Positions 23,791-32,881 are shown, counted from the stretch's first letter. The stretch: 52,299 nucleotides of DNA from Paraburkholderia caffeinitolerans (GCF_902859945.1 NZ_CADIKL010000051.1:1-52299); one strand, 5' to 3'. The notes: generated from the letters alone by a model not told the origin. Translations and numbers: made by a program.

Positions 23791-24483
23791 TCATTGCGCC
23801 GCCGCGGCAGCATCGGGCGGCGCTTGTTCGAACTCGGCCTGGATGCGCACGTCGATCTCGTCGCCCACCGCTGGATACCACGTCGCGAGGCCGAATTTCG
23901 CGCGGCTGAAGCGCCCGGTGGCGGCAAAGCCGAGCGTCGGCTGCTTCGTGAGCGGGTCCGGTGCGTAGCCGTTGAACACCACGTCGAGCGTGACCGGCTG
24001 CGTCACGCCATGAATCGTGAGGTCGCCCGTGAGCTTGCCGGCGGGCTTGCCGTCCACGTCGGCGATGCGATCGAAATGCGTGCTCGCGAAGCGGATCTGC
24101 GCATGGTGCTCGACGTCGAGCATCTGCGGCCCCTTCACCATGCGGTCGAGCAGCGGCACGTTGGTGTCGAGGCTCGCGGCGTCGATCACGGCTTCTACCC
24201 TCGCACTTTCCAGCGCGTTCGCGGGCCAGTCGAGCTGCCCGCTCGCCCGGTCGAAACGCATCACGAAGCGCGAGTAGTGCAGATGGTCGACGTCGAACAC
24301 GATGCTCCAATGATGCGCGTCGAGCGTGTAATGCCCCGCCGGCACCGACGCTTCGACGGGACTCACGCTATGCGTCACCACGCGCAACGGCATGCAGCCG
24401 GGCAGCAGGCAGGCCATGGCCAGCGCGGCGCACAATGTGCGGCGCCGTGCGTCAGGGGCGGCTGCGGCGGGTGGGCGATGCAT
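23791..24483 (-). CDS. YceI-family lipoprotein
   Basis: 230 residues from the ATG at 24483. The N-terminus is a lipoprotein signal (RRTLCAALAMACLLPGC, lipobox LLPGC). The rest is the YceI lipocalin-like barrel: YTLDAHHWSIVFDVDHLHYS, then GDLTIHGVTQPVTLDV and FGLATWYPAVGDEIDVRI. Family members bind polyisoprenoid or other amphiphiles in the periplasm, and ligand and role here are unknown. Convergent with tdh. A frame extension to 24576 lacks a ribosome-binding site. Confidence 0.9.
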   Translation of the reverse strand: MHRPPAAAAPDARRRTLCAALAMACLLPGCMPLRVVTHSVSPVEASVPAGHYTLDAHHWSIVFDVDHLHYSRFVMRFDRASGQLDWPANALESARVEAVIDAASLDTNVPLLDRMVKGPQMLDVEHHAQIRFASTHFDRIADVDGKPAGKLTGDLTIHGVTQPVTLDVVFNGYAPDPLTKQPTLGFAATGRFSRAKFGLATWYPAVGDEIDVRIQAEFEQAPPDAAAAAQ

Positions 24484-24780
24484 GGTGTCTCCGTTTCGGA
24501 TGCCTGGCGTCCGATGGTAGTTGGCGCTGTTACTGTCGTTACGGTAGTTACGAGGGGCGGCGCCTTTTTGTTCCATCGACAGTCTCGATTGTTGAACGGC
24601 GTATCCCGCACGCGGATCGTCATTCTTTCACGCCACGCCGTGCGTGTGCCTTGCCAGTGGCCACGTGCAGAGGCGCGCAGCTTTCGGGCCCGATGGAAGA
24701 TTCGCCTCACGGATTGCCACGCGGCCCGTTTTCGGGTTTGATACGCGGATCGGAGCCGGTCCACCCAGAGGAAGCGCCGC

Positions 24781-25614
24781 ATGCCCACCGCGAATGATTC
24801 GGTCTGCTTTCACAGCACGCACCTGCGCGAGGTCGACGCCATGACGGCCGCCACGGCGCGCAGCTTCGCGCGCCATGCGCATGACCAGTACGGCATCGGC
24901 GTGATCGACGCGGGCGGTCACGTATCGCTCTCCGATGCGGGCGTGGTCGAGGCGCTGCCCGGCAACCTCATTCTCGTCAATCCCGGCGAAGTGCACGATG
25001 GCCGCCCGCTCGGCGCGCAGGCGCGAAGCTGGCGCATGCTTTATTTCGAGCCGCGCTGGATCGACGCGCTGCAGGCCGACATCACCGAGGGCGACGACAC
25101 GGGTTTCGCGCTGTTCGCGCCCGTGATCGCCGATCCGCTTCTGCGCGCGCTATTCGATGCCGCGTTCGCCTGCGCCACGGCGGACGGCGGCGACCTCGCA
25201 GCCATGGCATTCGACGGCGCGGCGCTCGACGCGATGGCGCGGCTCGTGCGCGGACTCGGCCACCGCCGGCCGCTCGCGCCGTGTTCGCCGTTGGCCGTGG
25301 CGCGCGTGCGCGAGATGATCGACGCCGATCCGGGCCAGGCGTTCTCGCTCGCCGACCTCGCGCAGGCTGCGGGGCTCAGCCGCTTTCAGCTCCATCGCGG
25401 CTTCGTGCAGGCGTTCGGCGTGGCGCCGCATCAGTACTTATTGCATTGCCGCATTGGACTCGCGCGACGCCTGCTCAAGGCCGGCCAGGCGCCCGCTCAA
25501 GCCGCGCTCGCGGCCGGCTTTTGCGACCAGAGCCATCTCAATCGCGCGTTCGCGCGCCAGTTCGGCGTATCGCCGGGGCGTTACCGGTTCGCGCACGAGG
25601 GCGCTCCCGCCTGA
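24781..25614 (+). CDS. AraC-family regulator with cupin sensor
   Basis: 277 residues. The N-terminal AraC-type cupin (ARHAHDQYGIGVIDAGGHVS, then GNLILVNPGEVHDG) is followed by two C-terminal HTH motifs (FSLADLAQAAGLSRFQLHRG; QAALAAGFCDQSHLNRAFAR) and the family ending FGVSPGRYR. GAGGAAG lies nine bases upstream of the ATG. The EamA transporter gene follows 115 bases later on the same strand and is the likely target, a common arrangement. Confidence 0.93.
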   Translation: MPTANDSVCFHSTHLREVDAMTAATARSFARHAHDQYGIGVIDAGGHVSLSDAGVVEALPGNLILVNPGEVHDGRPLGAQARSWRMLYFEPRWIDALQADITEGDDTGFALFAPVIADPLLRALFDAAFACATADGGDLAAMAFDGAALDAMARLVRGLGHRRPLAPCSPLAVARVREMIDADPGQAFSLADLAQAAGLSRFQLHRGFVQAFGVAPHQYLLHCRIGLARRLLKAGQAPAQAALAAGFCDQSHLNRAFARQFGVSPGRYRFAHEGAPA

Positions 25615-25729
25615 CGGCTGCGCCTGGTCGTTGTGACGGCGGCTGGTGGCCGGCGTTCGCCGCACACCGATCCAAGACGGCGCAAACGCCGCGTTTTATA
25701 CAGGCGTTTCAATCCCCTGGAGCGCCTCC

Positions 25730-26659
25730 ATGTCCTCTTCGCTGTCACCCGCAAAATCGCCGCACGCGTCGTCGCGGTCCGTCGCGCATCTGCAGTTGAG
25801 CCTCGCCATGATCACCGTGGGCAGCACGGTGATCGCCAGCAAGATCATCGGCGCGGGGCTCGATCCCATGCCGGCGACCGCCTTGCGCTTCGCGTTTGCC
25901 TTGCCCGTGCTGCTCGTGCTCATGCGCGTGACCGGCACCGCGTTCCCCCGCCCTGGTCTACGCGACGCGGGCCTGCTGATCGCCCAGGCGGCGATCGGCA
26001 GTGTCGGCTACACCGTCTTGCTGATCGCCGGAACCCAGCGGACCTCGGCCGCCGATGCGGGGATCATCCTCGGCACTTTGCCCGCCGTGTGCGCGCTCAC
26101 CGCCGCCGTGGTGCTGCGCGAGCGCCTGCGCGCGAGCACGCTGGTCGCCGTGATGGTGGCGACCCTCGGCGTGGCGCTGGTCACGCTAGCGCCCGCCGCG
26201 CAGCATGGCGGCGGCTCGCTCACGGGCGATGCGTTGCTGATTGGCGCGGTGATTTGCGAGAGTCTTTTCGTGCTGCTGAACAAGCGGCTCGCGACGCCCT
26301 GGCCGCCGCTCGCGCTGTCGACCGCGATGACGGGCATTGGCTTCGCCGTCTCCGCCGTGGCGGCGTTGCCCGACTGGGCGGCCACGCTGCACGCGCTGCC
26401 GCCGCATGCCTTGCTGGCCGTGGCGTACTACGCGCTGGTGCCGACCGTGGGCGGCTTCTGGCTCTGGTACACGGGCGCATCGCGCGTGTCGGGCGCCGAG
26501 GCGGCCATCTTCACGGCCGTCGCGCCGGTGGCGGGCGTCGTGCTCGCGGCGCTGCTGCTGGGCGAGCCGCTCACGCCCGCCCGCCTCGCCGGGCTTGCGC
26601 TCGTGGTTGCGGCGGTGTTTGTGACCGCCGCGCCGGCCCTGCGGCGGCGCCCGGGCTAG
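25730..26659 (+). CDS. EamA/DMT-superfamily transporter
   Basis: 309 residues from the ATG at 25730 (CTGGAG upstream). Ten hydrophobic segments in two EamA repeats are visible, the first beginning LQLSLAMITVGSTVIASKIIG and the second after TGDALLIGAVICESLFVLLNK. Such proteins export amino acids or other metabolites; the substrate is not predictable. Likely controlled by the AraC gene just upstream. The stop codon lies in an 18-bp palindrome at 26652. Confidence 0.9.
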   Translation: MSSSLSPAKSPHASSRSVAHLQLSLAMITVGSTVIASKIIGAGLDPMPATALRFAFALPVLLVLMRVTGTAFPRPGLRDAGLLIAQAAIGSVGYTVLLIAGTQRTSAADAGIILGTLPAVCALTAAVVLRERLRASTLVAVMVATLGVALVTLAPAAQHGGGSLTGDALLIGAVICESLFVLLNKRLATPWPPLALSTAMTGIGFAVSAVAALPDWAATLHALPPHALLAVAYYALVPTVGGFWLWYTGASRVSGAEAAIFTAVAPVAGVVLAALLLGEPLTPARLAGLALVVAAVFVTAAPALRRRPG

Positions 26660-26669
26660 CGCTAGCCCG
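26652..26669. repeat. 18-bp perfect palindrome at the end of the EamA gene
   Basis: CGGGCTAGCGCTAGCCCG overlaps the TAG stop codon. It can form a GC-rich hairpin but no T-run follows, so it is at best a weak terminator or mRNA-stabilising hairpin. Confidence 0.5.
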
Positions 26670-26694
26670 CGATCAGAACGCGCCTTGACTTCGG

Positions 26695-26738
26695 AGAATG
26701 ATCGTTCTACATTACGACCCATGGAGAACGATCGTTCC
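26695..26738. promoter_or_regulatory. Tandem TetR-type operators
   Basis: AGAATGATCGTTCT (26695-26708) and AGAACGATCGTTCC (26725-26738, core GAACGATCGTTC a perfect 12-mer palindrome) with starts 30 bases apart, upstream of the TetR gene at 26783. Spacing and type fit an autoregulated TetR promoter. Confidence 0.8.
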
Positions 26739-26782
26739 ACCTTGCGCGGTAGCGTACCGTTCAAGATTCAAGAGGTGAAGCC

Positions 26783-27445
26783 ATGAGCAGTAGCCCCATT
26801 GCCGCCGATGCGCGCGAGCGTCTGCTCGACGCTGCCGAGGCGCTCGTCTACGCGGGCGGCATTCACGCCACTGGGGTCGACGCGATCGTCCGCGCGGCGG
26901 GCGCGGCGCGCAAGAGCTTCTACACCTGGTTCGAGTCGAAGGACGCGCTGGTGGCCGCCGCGCTCACGCGCCGCGACGAGCGCTGGATGCGCTGGTTCAT
27001 CGAGGGCACGATGAAGCGCGGCCGCACGCCGCGCACGCGTCTGATCGGCATGTTCGATGTGCTGCGCGAGTGGTTTGCCTCGGATGGCTTTCATGGCTGC
27101 GCGTTTCTCAATGCCGCGGGCGAGACCGCTTCGCCCGACGATCCCGTGCGCGAGATCGCCCGTCTGCACAAGGCGCGGCTGCTCGCGTTCATTGCCGGGC
27201 AATGCGAAGCATGGGCCGAAGCCGTTGGCGCGGACCGGCGCGTGGCGGCGCGGCTTGCGCGCCAGTGGCTGATCCTGATCGACGGCGCGATTGGCGTGGC
27301 ACTCGTGAGCGGCGCGGCGGACGCGGCGCTCGATGCGCGCGCCGCCGGGCAGCAGTTGCTCGATGCGCTTGCGCCCCGATCGCCGCAGTCCCCTCGATCG
27401 TCGCGAACACGCGGCGCGGCGCAGGAAGCGCGCGGCCGCAGCTAG
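26783..27445 (+). CDS. TetR-family transcriptional regulator
   Basis: 220 residues. N-terminal TetR HTH: RERLLDAAEALVYAGGIHAT, then GVDAIVRAAGAARKSFYTWFESKDAL. The C-terminal half is a helical ligand-binding domain, and the last 20 residues are a low-complexity Ser/Arg tail. The two palindromes just upstream are its probable operators. The DUF1348 gene 56 bases downstream is probably cotranscribed. Confidence 0.93.
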   Translation: MSSSPIAADARERLLDAAEALVYAGGIHATGVDAIVRAAGAARKSFYTWFESKDALVAAALTRRDERWMRWFIEGTMKRGRTPRTRLIGMFDVLREWFASDGFHGCAFLNAAGETASPDDPVREIARLHKARLLAFIAGQCEAWAEAVGADRRVAARLARQWLILIDGAIGVALVSGAADAALDARAAGQQLLDALAPRSPQSPRSSRTRGAAQEARGRS

Positions 27446-27500
27446 CCGCGCGTTTTTTGTCAGGTCACGCCGTTTCCTGCCTTCTCCAAGGAGTCCACGC

Positions 27501-27995
27501 ATGAGCACTACGAACCCCACGCCCCCCGCCGAAGCCCGCCCGCCGCTGCCGCCTTTCACCCGCGAGACCGCGATCCAGAAAGTGCGCGGCGCCGAGGACG
27601 GTTGGAACAGCCGCGATCCGCAGCGCGTCGCGCTCGCGTACACGCCGCAAAGCGTCTGGCGCAACCGCGCCGAGTTCGTGACGGGCCGCGAAGCCATCGT
27701 CGCGTTTCTCACGCGCAAGTGGGCGCGCGAACTCGATTACCGGCTCATCAAGGAACTGTGGGCGTTCACGGGAAATCGCATCGCGGTGCGCTTCGCCTAC
27801 GAATGGCACGACGATTCCGGTCACTGGTACCGCTCGTACGGCAACGAGAACTGGGAGTTCGACGAGAACGGGCTGATGGCGCGCCGCCATGCGTCCATCA
27901 ACGACCTGCCGATTCGCGAGGCAGACCGGCTGTACCACTGGCCGCTTGGCCGCCGTCCCGACGATCATCCGGGCTTGAGCGATCTCGGGCTCTGA
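27501..27995 (+). CDS. DUF1348 / SnoaL-like (NTF2 fold) protein
   Basis: 164 residues from the ATG at 27501 with AAGGAG upstream. The sequence is strongly family-like: VRGAEDGWNSRDPQRVALAY, NRAEFVTGREAIVAFL, then NENWEFDENGLMARRHASIN and the C-terminal WPLGRRPDDHPGL. It has the cone-shaped NTF2 fold and no known reaction. Probably coregulated with the TetR gene. Confidence 0.88.
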   Translation: MSTTNPTPPAEARPPLPPFTRETAIQKVRGAEDGWNSRDPQRVALAYTPQSVWRNRAEFVTGREAIVAFLTRKWARELDYRLIKELWAFTGNRIAVRFAYEWHDDSGHWYRSYGNENWEFDENGLMARRHASINDLPIREADRLYHWPLGRRPDDHPGLSDLGL

Positions 27996-28192
27996 GCGGG
28001 CCGCCTCGCTTCTTGCCAGTGCGCATCGTCGATCGTTCATCGTGGCGACTCATCGGACTGGCAACATGCACGCGCCGGAGGTTGCGCCCGCGCTGTCTTG
28101 CTGTAAAGTTTGCAGTCACCGGAAGCAGACCATGAACAGAACCAGCAGCTGACGAACCGAAGCGATTCGGCGAGCAAGAGGACGGAGAGCCC

Positions 28193-28717
28193 ATGCGGTG
28201 TTGGCAAGTGCGCGGTGGCAGGACAAAAACAATCGCCGGCGCGTTGGCGCTCTCAGTGCTGATGCTTGTCGCCGCAACGAGCGCCCGCGCGGGCGACTGG
28301 TGCGGCGGCGGCCTGTGGGTGGACGCGATGGTCGGCTCGTATCACATCCATCCCGACAAGGATTTCGAGCAATTCAATCCGGGTCTCGGCATCGAATGCT
28401 GGCCGGGCGAAACCTGGGCGCTCACGGCGGGCGGCTTTCGCAATTCGCTGAGCCGGCCCTCGTGGTATGGCGGCGCGGTCTGGGCGCCGGAATTCCTGCA
28501 CTGGGGCTACGTGCGCCTCGCGGCGATGGGCGGCCTCATCTCCGGCTACAACTACGGCAACTGGGGGCTCGGCCACGATCACACGATCGGGCCCGTGGTC
28601 GCGCCCATCGTGATGGTCGCGTACAAGCGTGTGGGCGTGAACTTCATCCTCATCCCGCCGATTCCTTCCGACGACCTGCCGTTCACGGTCGGCTTTCAAC
28701 TGAAGGTGAAGTTCTAG
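28193..28717 (+). CDS. Predicted outer-membrane beta-barrel protein
   Basis: 174 residues. A Sec signal peptide ends near TSARAGDW. The mature part alternates hydrophobic and aromatic residues (WYGGAVWAPEFLHWGYVRLA, GGLISGYNYGNWGLGHDH) and ends in FQLKVKF, a classic C-terminal Phe outer-membrane signal. It recalls small barrels such as PagP/PagL but no catalytic motif can be assigned. The last two bases of its TAG stop belong to the inverted-repeat element at 28716. Confidence 0.7.
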   Translation: MRCWQVRGGRTKTIAGALALSVLMLVAATSARAGDWCGGGLWVDAMVGSYHIHPDKDFEQFNPGLGIECWPGETWALTAGGFRNSLSRPSWYGGAVWAPEFLHWGYVRLAAMGGLISGYNYGNWGLGHDHTIGPVVAPIVMVAYKRVGVNFILIPPIPSDDLPFTVGFQLKVKF

Positions 28718-29003
28718 GGGCTGTTCACATTAGAAACAGGCTTGCGAACGTGCATTGCCGGGTGCAGTGCAAGGAGCGCGGCGCGCCGTTTGGCCGAGCC
28801 AAACAAGCGACGCTCGACGCCGCAATGTGCCCGGCAATGCACGTTCCCCACGTTAACTATTTCTATCCAGGGGCTGGCCGCCAGAAGGGCCGATCGCCGC
28901 GTCATGCTCCTCACGAATACATCGAGTATTCGCTTCGTCGCAATCCTCGCGCTCGGCCCTTCTGGCGGCCAGCGCAAGCCTGTTTCTAATGTGAACAGCC
29001 CCT
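28716..29003. mobile_element. 288-bp MITE-like element with 31-bp terminal inverted repeats
   Basis: Perfect 31-bp inverted repeats at 28716-28746 and 28973-29003 (outer end AGGGGCTGTTCACATTAG). Inside are two further perfect inverted repeats: 17 bp at 28746-28762/28830-28846 and 21 bp at 28873-28893/28953-28973, each abutting a terminal repeat, plus small hairpins in their loops (GTTTGGC CGA GCCAAAC; CGAATAC ATC GA GTATTCG). There is no transposase. No clear target duplication is seen. Such a structure fits a non-autonomous transposon mobilised in trans. Confidence 0.8.
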
Positions 29004-30118
29004 GGCGTGCGCGGGTGTTGCGCGAGGGCGTCGAAGCACTCGCGATAGCGGTGCCGGCACGTCTCCCATCCGAACATGTCGATGGCTTGCTGCCGCCGCG
29101 CCGCCACCGCCTGCGCCGCCGAGAAGCGCGGCCAGTTTTCCGTGACGAAGCGCACCACCTCGGGCAGGGCTTCTTCGTGTTCGAACAGCAGGACATTGTC
29201 GAACTGCTCCGCCGCCCATCGCATGAACGGAATGGCCCGGCCGATCACCACCGGCACGCGCCCGATCGCCTCGAAGAATGCGCCGCTCACGAGCATCGAA
29301 TCGGCCACGTGCGGCAGAATCAGGACATCGGCGGCGTCGATTCGTGCGTTGAATTCGGCGTCGCTCAGAAAGCGCGCTTCGAGGGTGACGCAGGCCGAGA
29401 GATCGCGCTCGCGCAGGATTGCGTGCAGCGTTTCGACATAGGCCGCCTGACCCCGCCCCGCGATCAGCAGCGCGTGGCCGGCGGGCCACGCCGCGAGCAC
29501 CTGAGCGATGCCCTTGTAGGGCTCGACGGTGCCGAGAATCGCAAACGAGGGTGCGTGCGTGCCTTCCTGCGTGGACTTCACGCCCGATACCGCGCGCTCC
29601 GGCACATCCCAATAGAGCGGATGCGGCAGATACCGCGCGCGAAAATGCTCAGCGTAGTGAGGATCGTGGACGATGCGCATATCGGCGAGCCCGCGCACGA
29701 GCGACATCAACGCGACGGAGAGCACGCGCACGACGCCGCGCGCATTGTGAACCGCGTGGTCGTGCACGAAGCACACGGCCCGCGCGCGGCCGAGCGCCAT
29801 CAGCGCGCAATAGAGCAGCACCACCGGCACGCCGCGCAGACGCGGAACGACTCCGCGCCCCTTGTCGATGAACGCGCGCAGTTCGATCCAGTGCAGCATC
29901 AGCACCGTCGAGCGCCTGAACAGGTCGACGAATCCGCCGCGCAGCAGGTACCGCAACGACAGCGGCCGGACGTCGTAGCCGATGTCGCGCAGCAGTTGCT
30001 TCTGCAAATCGATGTACGGATTCGTCGTATTGGTGAACGGCGAGAGCAGCACGCGCGGCGCCCGCTTGCTTTCTTTGCGCCCCTCGTGTGACGGGCGCGT
30101 GGCGTCCCGCATGTTCAT
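28853..30118 (-). CDS. Glycosyltransferase (GT4-like) with element-derived C-terminus
   Basis: 421 residues from the ATG at 30118, which overlaps the aminotransferase stop as ATGA. The core has the GT-B look: FAILGTVEPYKGIAQVLAAW, ALLIAGRGQ, then VLILPHVADSMLVSGAFFEAIG with the donor-binding region. From PGAVHIRNRLA onward (about the last 49 residues) the frame runs inside the 288-bp element and stops in its middle, so the native C-terminus has been replaced. Last gene of a polysaccharide or lipopolysaccharide cluster; sugar and acceptor are unknown. It may still be active because the core appears complete. Confidence 0.85.
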   Translation of the reverse strand: MNMRDATRPSHEGRKESKRAPRVLLSPFTNTTNPYIDLQKQLLRDIGYDVRPLSLRYLLRGGFVDLFRRSTVLMLHWIELRAFIDKGRGVVPRLRGVPVVLLYCALMALGRARAVCFVHDHAVHNARGVVRVLSVALMSLVRGLADMRIVHDPHYAEHFRARYLPHPLYWDVPERAVSGVKSTQEGTHAPSFAILGTVEPYKGIAQVLAAWPAGHALLIAGRGQAAYVETLHAILRERDLSACVTLEARFLSDAEFNARIDAADVLILPHVADSMLVSGAFFEAIGRVPVVIGRAIPFMRWAAEQFDNVLLFEHEEALPEVVRFVTENWPRFSAAQAVAARRQQAIDMFGWETCRHRYRECFDALAQHPRTPGAVHIRNRLALAARRAEREDCDEANTRCIREEHDAAIGPSGGQPLDRNS

Positions 30119-31263
30119 TGCACGGCGTCCACCGTCGAGGCCGCAACGGCCAGCACGATGTCGATGATGCGGTCCTGCACTTCGCGCTCGAGCATGGGGA
30201 ACACAGGCAGACACAGCACCTGCTGCGCAATCGTCTGCGCCACCGGAAGATTGCCGGGCGCTGCCGAATCCAGGCCGTTATACGCGGGAAATTCGCTGAT
30301 CAGCGGATAGAAGTAACGCCGCACGGCAATCTGGCGCGCACGCAGTTCGTCATAGAGCGCATCGCGGCTGAGCGGGAAATCCGGCGTTACGAGCACCGGG
30401 AAATAGGCATGGTTAGGCGTGCTGCCCGCGCCGATCTCATGCAGGCGCAGCCCTTTCACGTGGCCGAGACGCTCGCGATAGTAAGCGTCGATACGCGCGC
30501 GCGCCGCGTGGGCCTCGCTCACGTGCTGCAACTGCACGAGACCGAACGCGGCCTGAACCTCGTTCATCTTGCCGTTGATGCCGTGGCCCACCACGGTCAC
30601 TTCGTCCTGAATGCCGAAGTTCTTGAGGCGGTCGATGCGCCGCTTCATTTGCGCGTCGCGGCAGACGATCGCGCCGCCCTCGAAGGTGTGAAAGATCTTG
30701 GTGCCGTGAAAGCTCAATACCGACATGTCGCCGAAGCTCAGCACCGAACGGCCGTGGCGCTGCACGCCGAATGCATGCGCGGCGTCGTAAATCACCTTCA
30801 GGTTATATCGATTCGCGATGCGCTCGATCTCTTCGACCTCGCACGGGTTGCCGTAGACATGCACGGGCATGATGGCTCGCGTGTCGGGCGTGATCGCCGC
30901 TTCGATGCGCGCCGGGTCGAGATTCATGCTCACGGGGTCGATGTCGGCGAACACCGGCTTGATGCCGTTCCAGTGAATCGCATGCGTGGTCGCGACGAAC
31001 GAAAACGGCGTGGTTATCACTTCGCCCGTGATCTCCAGGGCTTGCAGGGCCGTGATCAACGCGAGCGTGCCGTTCGAGAACAAGCTGATGTGCTCGACGC
31101 CGAGATGCTCGCACAGCGCCTGCTCTAACTGATGATGCAGCGGACCGTCGTTCGTTACCCAGCGGTTCGACCAGATCTGCTCGAGATAAGGCAGGAATTC
31201 TGCGAGGGGCGGCAAAAACGGCTGGGTGACCGGCACTACCGCGGCTTTCGTGTCGTTCATCAT
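30115..31263 (-). CDS. DegT/DnrJ/EryC1/StrS sugar aminotransferase
   Basis: 382 residues, PLP-dependent. The Schiff-base lysine is K189 in SFHGTKIFHTFEGG, and the cofactor Asp is D160 in VIYDAAHAFG. N-terminal RWVTNDGPLHHQLE and PFSFVATTHAIHWNG are typical of nucleotide-4-keto-sugar transaminases. It would supply an amino sugar for the surface glycan made with the two neighbouring glycosyltransferases. Confidence 0.93.
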   Translation of the reverse strand: MMNDTKAAVVPVTQPFLPPLAEFLPYLEQIWSNRWVTNDGPLHHQLEQALCEHLGVEHISLFSNGTLALITALQALEITGEVITTPFSFVATTHAIHWNGIKPVFADIDPVSMNLDPARIEAAITPDTRAIMPVHVYGNPCEVEEIERIANRYNLKVIYDAAHAFGVQRHGRSVLSFGDMSVLSFHGTKIFHTFEGGAIVCRDAQMKRRIDRLKNFGIQDEVTVVGHGINGKMNEVQAAFGLVQLQHVSEAHAARARIDAYYRERLGHVKGLRLHEIGAGSTPNHAYFPVLVTPDFPLSRDALYDELRARQIAVRRYFYPLISEFPAYNGLDSAAPGNLPVAQTIAQQVLCLPVFPMLEREVQDRIIDIVLAVAASTVDAVQ

Positions 31264-31353
31264 GGTCTTGTGTCCCGTAATCGTGTTTATTTATTCAGGA
31301 TGCCGAATTTGATGGCTGAGTAACGGACCTCGGATCGGCAAACATCGGCAGAC

Positions 31354-32406
31354 TCAGGAGCGATGAGTCTGGGTGCCTCGCGCGAGCGGATTGGCGAGAT
31401 AGCGAATGGCGTGGTCGCTGACGCTGCGCAGCGGCAGCAGGCACAACAGCGTCAACGAGACCGCCGCGAACTTCTTGCGCGTCGTCCAGAACGGATTGGC
31501 GAGGATCGAGTGAAAGTAGCGCCGCGAGCCGAACACGATCCAATGCCAGCGCCGCCACAACGGCGCGTCATACACCCACATGCACAGATGCGCTTTTTCG
31601 TATGAAAAATCCATGGCCTGTTCTGGCAACTGCTCGCCGAGGCGCTCGCTCACGAGTTCGCGCAGCGCGTCCCAGCGCTGGGGAAAGGCGCGCACGACTT
31701 CGGCGACGTCCTGGCTGTTCGCAATCGACAGCCCGGGGCGCGGCGCGGCGGACGCCGTGTTTGCGCCCGCGTTGTCCTCAGGCATCCGATGCACGCGATA
31801 GCCGCCGAGCGGTGTATCGATGACGCCTACCTGGCCAACCAGCGCTACGCCGTAAATGGCGAAGAAGTCGGCGGCAATGCCGCGGCGCGTCGTCTTCGGC
31901 AGCGGCAACACGCGTTTGAGCGCACTGACGCGATACGCGTTGCCCGACGCCGGCGGCGATGGGTAGAGCCAGCCGCTGCGCAACAGCCCCGCGCATTCGG
32001 CAGGCGGTTGCGAGTGCGGCACGCAGACGCCGGTGGAGCGGCTTTCGCCGTCGATCACGTCGAGCGTGAATTGCACCTTCGCATAGCCGCCGCGCTCGAA
32101 CGTGTCGAGAACCTGCGCCACCGCGCCTTCGTAAAGGACGTCGTCGGAGTCGAGATACAGGATGTACTCGGTATCGGCCATTTCGAGGCCGAGATTGTAC
32201 GAACTCGCCTGGCCGCCATTGGCTTTTAGAACCGGCGTCACGCGCGTGCCGTAGCTCGCGAGGATGGCGCGCGAACTGTCGGTCGAGCCGTCGTCGATCA
32301 CGACGACGCGGGTTCGCTGCGGTTCCTGGGCGAGCGCCGAGTCGATCGCTTCACGCAGGAAGCGTTCGTAGTTGTAGCTACATATGACGATTGTGATGTC
32401 CTTCAC
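31354..32406 (-). CDS. Family 2 glycosyltransferase
   Basis: 350 residues from a GTG at 32406-32404 (MKDITIVICSYNYERFLREA); the frame extends to a TTG at 32475, which I consider less likely. The GT-A features are clear: SYNYERFLREAIDSAL, VVIDDGSTDSSRAIL and the metal-binding YLDSDDVLYEG. The C-terminal hydrophobic stretch near the end (FAAVSLTLLCLLPLRS) may be membrane-associated. First gene of the three-gene glycan cluster, in the same direction. Confidence 0.88.
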   Translation of the reverse strand: MKDITIVICSYNYERFLREAIDSALAQEPQRTRVVVIDDGSTDSSRAILASYGTRVTPVLKANGGQASSYNLGLEMADTEYILYLDSDDVLYEGAVAQVLDTFERGGYAKVQFTLDVIDGESRSTGVCVPHSQPPAECAGLLRSGWLYPSPPASGNAYRVSALKRVLPLPKTTRRGIAADFFAIYGVALVGQVGVIDTPLGGYRVHRMPEDNAGANTASAAPRPGLSIANSQDVAEVVRAFPQRWDALRELVSERLGEQLPEQAMDFSYEKAHLCMWVYDAPLWRRWHWIVFGSRRYFHSILANPFWTTRKKFAAVSLTLLCLLPLRSVSDHAIRYLANPLARGTQTHRS

Positions 32407-32627
32407 TGCGGTTACCCCGTATTTGCCCTGTAGTCGGCGGGTGTGCTTTCGCAACGCCACCTCGTCGGCGACCAAAGACTTACATCGCTCTCGCGCTGAT
32501 AGCGAATTGAAAGTAATTGGTAATCTTATAGCTCAGGGTCGTCGGCGGACGCCACCGCTATCGCGGCCTATGTGTGCGGTGTTCAACACAACGGCGCAGA
32601 CGTACGCGAGCGCGCGCGAAAGGGGTT

Positions 32628-32881
32628 CCCGCAAACACCCACCTTGGTGCGAAGACGCGCCCCGCCCGTTTATCGACGCATCGTCGCGCTAAGGTGAGCG
32701 GTTCCAGGAGAAGGGGGCATGGTGAGCCGCGAAGGGCGCGGCGACTTCACCGGTTATTGCGTAATGGTGAGGAATTCCAGGAGACGTGGATGGTGAGCCA
32801 TGCGAAGCGCCACAACTTCACCGGTGTATTGAGTAATGGTGAGGAATTCCAGGAGTTGATGCCCCCGAAAAACCTCACCTT
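32628..32881. repeat. Distal iteron-like cluster A
   Basis: In the gap 32407-32899, five copies resemble the origin iteron. Two are direct: CCCGCAAACACCCACCTT at 32628-32645 and CCCGAAAAACCTCACCTT at 32864-32881. Three are reverse (complement CTCCTGGAANNNCTCACCWT) at 32691-32710, 32764-32783 and 32836-32855. No gene is seen in this gap. Confidence 0.75.
32719..32855. repeat. Two-copy imperfect tandem repeat
   Basis: Units 32719-32783 and 32790-32855 share ATGGTGAGCC at their start, CTTCACCGGT in the middle and ATGGTGAGGAATTCCAGGAG at the end, with diverged spacers. Each ends in a reverse iteron-like copy, so the iteron cluster here grew partly by local duplication. Confidence 0.75.

Noticed and set aside
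21501..23927. Long minus-strand open frame across kbl and tdh (808 residues)
   Set aside because: It is the reverse-complement shadow of two well-supported genes in GC-rich DNA; the translation is His/Arg/Ala-rich without motifs.
26652..26669. Intrinsic terminator after the EamA gene
   Set aside because: Perfect palindrome but no T-run and no loop; recorded only as a repeat.
28716..29003. Insertion sequence with a transposase
   Set aside because: The interior has no frame long enough or similar to any transposase, and no target duplication is evident, so I call it MITE-like only.
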